From Bacteroidaceae bacterium (GTDB lineage Bacteria > Bacteroidota > Bacteroidia > Bacteroidales > Bacteroidaceae): a stretch of DNA of 13,125 nucleotides. Location: the NCBI GenBank assembly GCA_900769765.1, contig CAAGHW010000028.1, positions 1 to 13,125 on the forward strand, in the 5' to 3' direction. Made by a program: the position numbers and the translations under genes. Positions 7,348-13,125 of the stretch are shown here, piece after piece. The notes under the pieces are model-generated. The model ran no database searches. It was not told the DNA's origin and was given only the letters and a program-made list of their open reading frames with translations. Every line of letters begins with the position of its first letter. Position 1 is the first letter of the stretch.

Positions 7348-7393
7348 AATTATTTACCTATATTTGTAAAAATTATTTGCCTATATTTGTAAA
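7348..7393 (+). promoter_or_regulatory. Tandem 23-bp duplication carrying two -7 boxes
   Basis: Two adjacent 23-bp copies (7348-7370 and 7371-7393) differ at one base, TTTACC versus TTTGCC. Each contains TATATTTG (7359-7366 and 7382-7389), an exact fit to the Bacteroidetes -7 element TAnnTTTG. A TTTA (7337-7340) sits 18 nt before the first box, and the TTTG of copy 1 (7363-7366) lies 15 nt before the second, so -33 elements are imperfect. The array ends 17 nt before the start codon of the VTC gene and is placed to drive the five-gene operon. The remainder of this divergent region (7188-7347) is AT-rich and holds only the opposing HD-gene promoter. Confidence 0.6.
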
Positions 7394-7410
7394 TACATAC
7401 ACCGACCATA

Positions 7411-8175
7411 ATGGACAGCAGCATCACAAACAAGGCGCAACTGTTACCACCGATAACTCTGCAAGAGATGTCCGGTATCAAATTGATGAACCGCACTGAT
7501 ACTAAATTTGTAGCAACAGCGGCGCAGTTGCATGATTTTTTGCTGGCCGTTCAAGGCAAATATTTCATACAGGAGATAAACGGCAAACGCATTGCAAGTT
7601 ATCACACTACCTATTTTGACACAGACGATTATCAGATGTACAACATGCATCACTGTGGCAAGATCACAAGAGAGAAAATCAGAGTCAGAACATATCTCGA
7701 CAGCAACGAGACATTTTTCGAAATAAAGAACAAGAACAATCACGGACGTACAAAGAAAAAGCGGATATCCATCCAAGGACACGATACTGCAGCAACGGAA
7801 AGAGAGACCGTTGTCCCGTTCATGGCCAAGCACGCCTGGTACGAGATTGAAGAGATAGCACCCGTCATCGAGAACTGGTTCAACCGTATCACATTGGTCA
7901 ACTACGACAAGACCGAGAGGCTCACCATCGATTTCAACCTGAAATTCCATCATCTGAAAAGCGATGGACGCGACAAACTCGACAAGACAGCCATCATTGA
8001 ATTGAAGCGTGACGGCAATGTACCGTCACCGGCTCTCGACATTTTAAGGGAGTTGCGCATAAAACGCTCCGGATTCAGCAAATACTGCATTGGCAGTGCC
8101 TTGACAAACAGTTCGCTTAAACGCAACAACTTCAAGGAGCGATTGATAATGATTTCCAAAATAGAAAACAAATAA
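7411..8175 (+). CDS. VTC-domain polyphosphate polymerase-like protein
   Basis: The VTC domain is the catalytic domain of the yeast vacuolar transporter chaperone, which polymerises ATP gamma-phosphate into polyphosphate inside a triphosphate-tunnel fold. This 254-residue protein is essentially the whole domain. Family landmarks are MNRTDTKF (26-33), YFDT (68-71), the paired basic residues of KIRVRTY (89-95), FFEIKNKN (102-109) followed by the basic KKKR (115-118), TIDFNL (172-177), IIELKRDG (195-202) and RSGFSKYCIG (219-228), whose lysine matches the conserved C-terminal one. Basic residues line the expected tunnel and carboxylates (E104, E197) could bind metal. It has no signal peptide or membrane helix, so it acts on the cytoplasmic side. 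It is the first gene of the operon and lies 15 nt before the DUF4956 gene. Polyphosphate as product is inferred from the family. Confidence 0.9.
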   Translation: MDSSITNKAQLLPPITLQEMSGIKLMNRTDTKFVATAAQLHDFLLAVQGKYFIQEINGKRIASYHTTYFDTDDYQMYNMHHCGKITREKIRVRTYLDSNETFFEIKNKNNHGRTKKKRISIQGHDTAATERETVVPFMAKHAWYEIEEIAPVIENWFNRITLVNYDKTERLTIDFNLKFHHLKSDGRDKLDKTAIIELKRDGNVPSPALDILRELRIKRSGFSKYCIGSALTNSSLKRNNFKERLIMISKIENK

Positions 8176-8190
8176 AAAACATAACCAGAT

Positions 8191-9039
8191 ATGAAAAACG
8201 CTATTACATTACTATTGTTTTGCTTGGGTATAGGATTCTGTGCCCAGTCACAGGCACAATCATTTCCGATAACAGCCGGAGCCGAAGATTTCATCATTTC
8301 CGAAACGATGGACAACAGTTTTGATTTCGACGATGACAACAAGAGTGAAAAGATGTCTATAGGCATCAAAGACAAGAGAATCAGCGACCACAAGTTCATC
8401 GATATACCCCATGTAAGAGACTTGCTCATTGCATTTCTGATAAACATCATATCAATTATGGTTGTCGTACGCGGATTATATTATCCCAAATGCAAGCGTG
8501 GAGAATTCTTCTTCACATACATACTGATTGCCATAAGCACATTTATGCTCATTTATGTATTAGGCGATGTAAAACTCAAGGCCGGTATAGCATTAGGACT
8601 TTTTGCGATATTCAGCATTATACGCTACCGTACAGAACAGGTGGCAATACGCGAGATGACATATCTCTTCATCATCATAGCCATCAGCGCGATAAACGGA
8701 CTGACCGTAAGCGAGCTGAGCTACGGCGAAGTGTTGATAATTAATGCCCTCTTCTTTATATCCATCTGGCTTTGCGAGAGCAAGCTGCTGATAAGCCACT
8801 ATTCATACAAGGTCATAAAATATGACAATATAAATCTCATCACCGAAGACAAAAGGGAAGAACTGATTGCCGACCTTGAGAAACGCACCGGACTGAAGAT
8901 TGAGAAAGTGGAGGTCGGCAGCATCGATTTCCTGAAGGATGCCGCTATAGTAAAGATGTATTACCGCAGCAAAGATGCAAACAATTCAGTTGATACAACA
9001 TTAAAAGCACCAGTCGATGAATACAAACTTAAAGATTAA
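8191..9039 (+). CDS. DUF4956 inner-membrane protein with signal peptide
   Basis: This is a 282-residue membrane protein whose family commonly sits beside VTC-domain genes. It starts with a signal peptide (residues 1-21, core ITLLLFCLGIGF, likely cleavage near SQA). A roughly 50-residue acidic linker follows (FDFDDDN), then five predicted helices at about 77-97, 105-125, 130-146, 156-172 and 179-196. The conserved block is FAIFSIIRYRTEQVAIREMT (139-158). Loop charges (PKCKRG after helix 1, RYRTEQ after helix 3, basic residues after helix 5; acidic SELSYGE between 4 and 5) support N-out, C-in topology. The cytoplasmic tail (about 205-262) has an alternating strand/helix pattern and could contact the VTC enzyme. 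The biochemical role is unproven; a channel or scaffold for the polymer is my inference. Its end overlaps the next gene by 23 nt. Confidence 0.9.
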   Translation: MKNAITLLLFCLGIGFCAQSQAQSFPITAGAEDFIISETMDNSFDFDDDNKSEKMSIGIKDKRISDHKFIDIPHVRDLLIAFLINIISIMVVVRGLYYPKCKRGEFFFTYILIAISTFMLIYVLGDVKLKAGIALGLFAIFSIIRYRTEQVAIREMTYLFIIIAISAINGLTVSELSYGEVLIINALFFISIWLCESKLLISHYSYKVIKYDNINLITEDKREELIADLEKRTGLKIEKVEVGSIDFLKDAAIVKMYYRSKDANNSVDTTLKAPVDEYKLKD

Positions 9040-9898
9040 GAAGAGTGTTGCAAAAGCACTTTTTGCCATTGCAATTACCCTTATACCGCTACACAACATC
9101 CATGCACAGAAAAGCAGTGATGATTTTGGTATTTGGGGAACATTTGAATTTTCCCAAAAAGTCAATAAAAAGACTAAGTTTGTGATTGATGCCGAAGTAC
9201 GTTCCATTGAAGCGGTAAGCGACATAGAACGTATTGCCGTAGGAGCAAAACTCGATTACAAGATAAAAGAGTGGAAAGACTTAGGAAAAGCCAAATCGGA
9301 TATCGAATTGAAGACCAATCTTGGCTACTGCTTCATTTACGGACATTATCTTGCCGAAAAAAGCCTAAAAGATGATGTAGAGGAAGATTTGCGCCCTTAC
9401 AATTACAACATAGACGATGCTTATTGGGCGGCCAGGAACAGGGTTTATTTTACATTAACCGGTGAATTCAAAGTTGGAAGATTCGAAATATCACTGCGCG
9501 AGCGTTTACAATACACACATACCGGCTCAGCAACTACAACAGAAACGAAATACCGTAGAGAAGAGGTTATTGACATCAAGGGAGAACACGTTGGATGGAG
9601 TGATGAAATCAAAGGACCGGAGCCTGAATTCAAGGAGGCAAAAGAGAACCTTTCGCTACGTTCGCGCCTAAGTGTAAAATACGACATACCGAACTGCAAA
9701 GTCAATCCTTTCGTGTCGGCAGAACTATACACACGCCTCGACAAGTGGCAAGCATTTGACAAGGCGCGTTACCGTGTAGGTGCATCATACAAGATAAACA
9801 AGAAAAACGATATATCACTGTTCTACTTGTATGAGGACGTTAGCGGAAACGACCCGGACTGCCATGCTGTTGGATTTGAATACTCTATTGATTTATAA
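9017..9898 (+). CDS. DUF2490-like outer-membrane beta-barrel protein
   Basis: This is a 293-residue exported protein. A signal peptide covers residues 1-30 (core AKALFAIAITLIPL, cleavage near IHA before QK). The mature part opens with DDFGIWGTFEFSQKVNKKTKF, the usual start of DUF2490 proteins. Alternating amphipathic strands follow, ending in a strand (VGFEYSIDL) with an aromatic/hydrophobic terminus as in outer-membrane barrels. A charged loop at about 175-205 probably faces outward. The segment LSLRSRLSVKYDIP and the C-terminal YRVGASYKINKKNDISLFYLY also fit this family. Its start lies inside the end of the DUF4956 gene in another frame (23-nt overlap), suggesting translational coupling. 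It is 18 nt from the next gene. A role as an outer-membrane pore or anchor for the operon is inferred from context. Confidence 0.8.
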   Translation: MNTNLKIKKSVAKALFAIAITLIPLHNIHAQKSSDDFGIWGTFEFSQKVNKKTKFVIDAEVRSIEAVSDIERIAVGAKLDYKIKEWKDLGKAKSDIELKTNLGYCFIYGHYLAEKSLKDDVEEDLRPYNYNIDDAYWAARNRVYFTLTGEFKVGRFEISLRERLQYTHTGSATTTETKYRREEVIDIKGEHVGWSDEIKGPEPEFKEAKENLSLRSRLSVKYDIPNCKVNPFVSAELYTRLDKWQAFDKARYRVGASYKINKKNDISLFYLYEDVSGNDPDCHAVGFEYSIDL

Positions 9899-9916
9899 GC
9901 AACAAGAAAGCAAAAT

Positions 9917-10372
9917 ATGAAAAAAGCATATACATTATTACTGTTTCTTATTATTGCCTTGCCAAGTATGGCACAACAGATATTTATTGAAAAAAGCGGC
10001 AATACAGAAACTATCGAATTCAGCAAGCTCGACAAGATTACATTCAATAATACAACCGTAAACATATCGCAAACCGACGGCACGACAACTTCTGCCGATA
10101 TGGAAGATATTGAACGGATATCCTTCAGCAACTATAACAGCATCGAAAATCTCAAAGCGCAAAACGGCGAGTTTGTCAATTATGTTTCCAAAGACTATAT
10201 CGCCATCAATTGTAACGCCGGAGAAATCATAACCATATATAATATTATTGGTTCTGAACTGATGTGCACACGACAGAAGTCCGACAACGGCATAATAAGC
10301 ATTGCCCATTTGCCAAGAGGGATATATATCATAAAAGTAAATGACCAAACAGCCAAATTTGTAAAAAGATGA
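9917..10372 (+). CDS. Small secreted protein with T9SS-like C-terminal domain
   Basis: This is a 151-residue exported protein. Residues 1-19 are a signal peptide (core TLLLFLIIALPS, ending MAQ). Residues 20-75 hold a strand pattern frequent in secreted Bacteroidetes proteins: IEFSKLDKITF, a short loop with TDGTTT, then DIERISF. Residues about 77-151 resemble the type A C-terminal sorting domain of the type IX secretion system, with ITIYNIIGSEL, then LPRGIYIIKVNDQ and the terminal KFVKR. No catalytic motif is seen. The whole protein is little more than the N-module and the sorting-like tail, which suggests an accessory or anchor rather than an enzyme. Its stop overlaps the next start as ATGA, so production with the beta-helix protein is probably coupled. 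Surface or secreted location is inferred and needs a T9SS elsewhere in the genome. Confidence 0.78.
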   Translation: MKKAYTLLLFLIIALPSMAQQIFIEKSGNTETIEFSKLDKITFNNTTVNISQTDGTTTSADMEDIERISFSNYNSIENLKAQNGEFVNYVSKDYIAINCNAGEIITIYNIIGSELMCTRQKSDNGIISIAHLPRGIYIIKVNDQTAKFVKR

Positions 10373-12018
10373 AAAAAATCACTTTCGCAATAGCACTATT
10401 GGCCACATTCAGCCTGCAGGCACAGATATTGAATGTAAATAATAATGACGGAACTTTTCTCCCCGTAGAGACAAGCGAGACAAAAGACATCACATTCGAT
10501 AAAGCACAAAAGGTTGTCACACTTAGTTTGAACGAGGGCATCAACCACTCTTTTAATACAAAAAATGTAACAAGTATTTCGCCCCAAACAGACAAAAGCA
10601 ATCAACTGACATACGACCTGAACCCGGAAATCGTCTTTGACAACAACGATAAAGTAAACTTTAACGAGGTGGTTGAAACCATTCCCTCAACAGAAACCAC
10701 AGACAATGATTATGGAGATTTTGTTGAAAAATTCTCGATAACAAAAGTTATAAATATCACATTCAGCGAAAACGATGTCACCGTTTCCGGAAACATCCCC
10801 TATACAAAAAACGGCGCGCACCTGACAATCAATTCAACAGACAGCAAAGTCGGATATATTGTAAGTGGTAAATGCAGCAATGGCTCTTTAAAGATATACA
10901 GCGAGAAGAAATTCCAACTAATGCTGTCGGGACTGGAACTGACCAACCCTGCAGGCCCTGCCATAAATATACAGACAGGAAAGACAGTATATTTCACCAT
11001 AGACGACAACACCACAAACAGTCTATGTGACGGAGCAACATACAATGCCCCGACAATTGCTGATGAAGACCAAAAAGGTACACTTTTCAGTGAAGGACAG
11101 TTGATTTTCAACGGCTACAAGGACGGTAGCGGAATACTCAATGTTACAAGTCTGGGCGGTCATGGTATTTGCAGCGATGACTATATAAGGATAAGAAGCG
11201 GTAATATCAATATAATCAAGGCTGCAAAAGATGGTTTCCACACTAATGAAAAGTTCATTGTAGGACGTACCGCAACAGCGTCACCATCTGTTACGGTAAA
11301 TGCCACCAACGACGGTATTGACTGCGGTAAAGGAGATGTTGTCATTGATGCAGGCACGTTGGATTTGAAAACAGAAGGAGAGGCTATAAAAGTTTCGAAC
11401 GAGGATGCCGACCCACTTGTCAGAGCAAGTGCAACAATCAACGGCGGATATATCAAATTCGTCACAATCGGTGAAAAAAGCTCAGGCATAAAGAGTGAAG
11501 GAGCATACAAACAGACCGGAGGCATAATACACGGAACTGTAAATGGAGATGGTTCAAAGTTGCTTAATTGTGATAGTGACATCACATTTACAGGCGGTAA
11601 GTTGACGGGATTCTCTACCGGTACCGTGCTTAACGACACCACATCGACAGGCGGTATAAAATGCGAAGGCGATTTCAGTATTCAAAATGGTACGATAGCC
11701 ATTGAATGCAGCGGTAAAGGAGCAAAAGGAATCAACTGTAGCAGAGCCACAATAAAAGGCGGAGAAATAACAGTTCTTTCTATAGGCGAAGATTATACAG
11801 GAACAAGCGAAACCCGTAAAAGCAAAGCCCTGGATACCACCAACGTAACAATGACCAATGGAAAATGTTTGTTGAAAGCATACGACAGTGCAATATCTGC
11901 GACAAAGGTTACAATATACAAAGGAACCTTACATGCCATAAGCGAGACCGACGTTGCCATTGACGCTGAAGTAGTGCAATCCGGAGGTTGGATAATGACT
12001 AAAGATAACCAATATTAA
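10369..12018 (+). CDS. Secreted Cthe_2159-like (DUF4353) beta-helix carbohydrate-binding protein
   Basis: This is a 549-residue exported protein. A signal peptide covers 1-18 (core FAIALLATFSL). Residues 19-72 repeat the module of the preceding small protein (KDITF ... FNTKNVTSIS). A linker rich in Thr, Asp and Glu follows to about 145. Residues about 148-545 form a long series of short strands and turns with recurring glycine-containing elements (GHGICSDD 264-271, KDGFHTN 287-293, NDGIDCG 314-320, SSGIKSEG 371-378, GAKGINCS 451-458). This is the right-handed parallel beta-helix pattern of the Cthe_2159 family, whose founder binds acidic carbohydrate or cellulose and calcium. Many exposed Asp/Asn/Glu residues could bind cations. 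It ends without a T9SS tail, and its stop codon lies within the terminator stem. The ligand is unknown; a surface polymer or host/plant glycan is possible. Confidence 0.85.
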   Translation: MKKITFAIALLATFSLQAQILNVNNNDGTFLPVETSETKDITFDKAQKVVTLSLNEGINHSFNTKNVTSISPQTDKSNQLTYDLNPEIVFDNNDKVNFNEVVETIPSTETTDNDYGDFVEKFSITKVINITFSENDVTVSGNIPYTKNGAHLTINSTDSKVGYIVSGKCSNGSLKIYSEKKFQLMLSGLELTNPAGPAINIQTGKTVYFTIDDNTTNSLCDGATYNAPTIADEDQKGTLFSEGQLIFNGYKDGSGILNVTSLGGHGICSDDYIRIRSGNINIIKAAKDGFHTNEKFIVGRTATASPSVTVNATNDGIDCGKGDVVIDAGTLDLKTEGEAIKVSNEDADPLVRASATINGGYIKFVTIGEKSSGIKSEGAYKQTGGIIHGTVNGDGSKLLNCDSDITFTGGKLTGFSTGTVLNDTTSTGGIKCEGDFSIQNGTIAIECSGKGAKGINCSRATIKGGEITVLSIGEDYTGTSETRKSKALDTTNVTMTNGKCLLKAYDSAISATKVTIYKGTLHAISETDVAIDAEVVQSGGWIMTKDNQY

Positions 12019-12058
12019 AACAAAATCCCGCAATTTGCGGGATTTTGTTTTAATATTG
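12010..12058. terminator. Bidirectional terminator between the operon and pyrH
   Basis: A perfect 23-bp stem (12010-12032 with 12036-12058) encloses the 3-nt loop ATT. Its inner part is GC-rich (CCCGCA/TGCGGG), and the outer part has an A-rich left arm and a T-rich right arm (GATTTTGTTTTAA). Because the structure is symmetric it can work for both strands: the plus-strand operon ends inside it (stop 12016-12018), and the convergent pyrH stop lies 12 nt beyond. Confidence 0.9.
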
Positions 12059-12069
12059 ATTATACTACC

Positions 12070-12780
12070 TTAAGGATGAACGAATGTACCAATCTCTTCG
12101 CCGTCCATCACCTTCTTGAGATTGCCTACAACATCCATATTGAACACATAGATAGGCAGATTATTCTCGCGGCACATTGCCGTTGCCGTAATATCCATGA
12201 CTTTCAAACCACGACTTATAACCTCATCGTACGAGATATCGTGAAACTTTGTTGCAGTAGGATCTTTTTCGGGATCAGCGGTATATATACCATCGACACG
12301 TGTACCTTTAAGCATAACATCAGCTTCTATCTCGATACCACGCAGCGACGAACCTGTATCGGTTGTAAAGTAAGGACTGCCTGTTCCTGCCGCCATAATG
12401 ACAACCTGACCGTTCTCCATAGCCTCGATAGCCTTCCATTTTGTGTAGAACTCGCCTACAGGCTCCATACGGATGGCTGTAAGGACCTTGTTCGGAACAC
12501 CTGCTGCACCAAGAGCCGAACTGAGCGCAAGACTGTTGATTACGGTAGCCATCATACCCATCTGGTCACCTTTCACGCGGTCAAAGCCCTTGCCCGCACC
12601 GGTAAGACCACGGAAGATATTGCCTCCACCGATAACTATACCAATCTGCACACCCATCTCTGCAACCTCCTTGATTTGCACAGCATACTCATTCAGACGC
12701 TTGACGTCAATACCATAACCCTGCTCGCCCATAAGGCTCTCGCCACTCAACTTGAGCAGAATACGTTTAAATTTTGCCAT
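12070..12780 (-). CDS. pyrH: UMP kinase
   Basis: This enzyme phosphorylates UMP to UDP with ATP in pyrimidine nucleotide synthesis. It is a hexameric amino-acid-kinase-fold enzyme of the cytoplasm. The 236-residue length is standard. Motifs include RILLKLSGESLMG (6-18), the glycine loop VIGGGNIFRG (49-58), GDQMGMMATVIN (71-82), GTGSPYFTTDT around residues 132-142, and DVMLKGTRVDGIYTADP near 154-170. The C-terminal half ends in YVFNMDVVGNLKKVM. The ATG at 12780 gives the expected MAKFKRI start. Nothing is missing. It converges with the five-gene operon across a shared terminator, and its 5' side faces a divergent small membrane-protein gene. Confidence 0.97.
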   Translation of the reverse strand: MAKFKRILLKLSGESLMGEQGYGIDVKRLNEYAVQIKEVAEMGVQIGIVIGGGNIFRGLTGAGKGFDRVKGDQMGMMATVINSLALSSALGAAGVPNKVLTAIRMEPVGEFYTKWKAIEAMENGQVVIMAAGTGSPYFTTDTGSSLRGIEIEADVMLKGTRVDGIYTADPEKDPTATKFHDISYDEVISRGLKVMDITATAMCRENNLPIYVFNMDVVGNLKKVMDGEEIGTFVHP

Positions 12781-12813
12781 ATCGATAAATTTTAGATAAT
12801 CATTATTATTCCG

Positions 12814-12821
12814 TAAAAATA
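12814..12821 (-). promoter_or_regulatory. Weak candidate -7 box for pyrH
   Basis: On the minus strand this reads TATTTTTA, one base from TAnnTTTG, 33 nt before the pyrH start. There is no -33 element at normal spacing. This is the best candidate in a very AT-rich divergent region (12781-12925), but such matches are expected by chance there. Confidence 0.25.
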
Positions 12822-12893
12822 GGATAAAATCTTAAATTATACTATAATTTGACGCAAAAGGTTAAGCAAATTCATTACTCTATAAAAAATGAT

Positions 12894-12901
12894 TAACTTT
12901 G
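12894..12901 (+). promoter_or_regulatory. Candidate -7 box for the 3'-terminal membrane-protein gene
   Basis: TAACTTTG matches the Bacteroidetes -7 element exactly and is followed by TCGC. It sits 24 nt before the ATG at 12926, giving a short leader as is common in this phylum. No clear -33 TTTG is found 19-21 nt upstream. Confidence 0.45.
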
Positions 12902-12925
12902 TCGCAAATAAAAGACCTCCATTAT

Positions 12926-13125
12926 ATGAGATTCATTAAAAACCCTAATATGACAGTAGCAATATTGGCTGTATATACAGCCATAATGTACATATACCTG
13001 TTCCCCAAAAATACGGAGATGTCAAATGCCGAGAAATGGGCAACAGTAGGTGCCTCGGCCGTGATACTTGTCGTGTTATGGTTTCTGTTACGTCGTCGCA
13101 ACAAACTTAGAAAGGAACGTGAGGA
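12926..13125 (+). CDS. Small two-helix membrane protein (partial, runs off the window)
   Basis: The reading frame is open from ATG 12926 to the right edge (66 codons plus 2 nt), so only the N-terminal part is seen. It begins MRFIKNPNMTVAILAVYTAI. Two hydrophobic helices are visible at about residues 9-25 and 42-56 (ASAVILVVLWFLL). They are separated by a short polar loop (PKNTEMSNAEKWATVG) and followed by a strongly basic segment RRRNKLRKERE. By the positive-inside rule the tail faces the cytoplasm. There is no enzymatic motif. It resembles short conserved Bacteroidales membrane proteins of unknown function that I cannot name. A -7 box just upstream supports it being a real gene, divergent from pyrH. 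Confidence 0.7.
   Translation, partial: MRFIKNPNMTVAILAVYTAIMYIYLFPKNTEMSNAEKWATVGASAVILVVLWFLLRRRNKLRKERE

Noticed and set aside
11950..12058. Possible truncation of the beta-helix protein, since it ends without a C-terminal anchor domain
   Set aside because: The stop lies within a well-formed terminator and the next gene is close behind on the other strand, so no remnant of a lost C-terminus exists; the short end looks natural.
12076..12795. A 239-residue plus-strand frame opposite pyrH
   Set aside because: It mirrors pyrH almost exactly; the composition (many Cys, His, Thr) is typical of a reverse-strand shadow.

Overview
The window looks like chromosomal DNA from a Bacteroidales bacterium of the Bacteroides/Prevotella type. 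The evidence is the short archaeal/eukaryal-type prolyl-tRNA synthetase, an ammonia-dependent AsnA of 345 residues, a Bacteroidetes-style LptD, secreted proteins with a type IX secretion (T9SS) sorting-like C-terminus, a near absence of Shine-Dalgarno sequences, and several promoter -7 boxes of the Bacteroidetes form TAnnTTTG/TAnnTTCG. It is not a mobile element: no transposase, integrase or phage gene is visible.

Layout. (1) 1-329: a tandem array of 62-64 bp repeats (three full copies plus a 14-bp stub, probably continuing beyond the left edge), a perfect 20-bp hairpin, and a minus-strand tRNA-Arg(CCG). Part of each repeat resembles the 3' end of that tRNA. (2) 518-3800, plus strand: asnA, proS, a proS terminator and ung, all housekeeping genes. 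(3) 3804-7187, minus strand: an HD-domain hydrolase followed by lptD, the outer-membrane LPS translocon. lptD converges on ung with only 3 nt between them. (4) 7411-12018, plus strand: a tight five-gene operon encoding a VTC-domain polyphosphate polymerase-like enzyme, a DUF4956 membrane protein, a DUF2490-like outer-membrane barrel candidate, a small secreted protein with a T9SS-like C-terminus, and a secreted Cthe_2159-like (DUF4353) beta-helix protein. A near-perfect 23-bp tandem duplication, each copy carrying a -7 box, precedes it, and a 23-bp perfect hairpin ends it. (5) 12070-12780, minus strand: pyrH (UMP kinase). (6) 12926 to the right edge, plus strand: the start of a small two-helix membrane protein.

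The part most worth attention is region 4. Its products would span every layer of the envelope: a cytoplasmic polymerase, an inner-membrane five-helix protein with an N-out/C-in topology, an outer-membrane barrel, and two exported surface proteins. The gene overlaps (23 nt and 4 nt) and short gaps (15 and 18 nt) argue that they act together. My inference, not shown by sequence alone, is that this is a system that makes an anionic polymer, plausibly polyphosphate, and moves or displays it at the cell surface. VTC and DUF4956 genes are known to co-occur, often with CotH or Cthe_2159-like genes. The version here, with an outer-membrane barrel and a T9SS-type accessory protein, seems specialised for a Gram-negative Bacteroidetes envelope.
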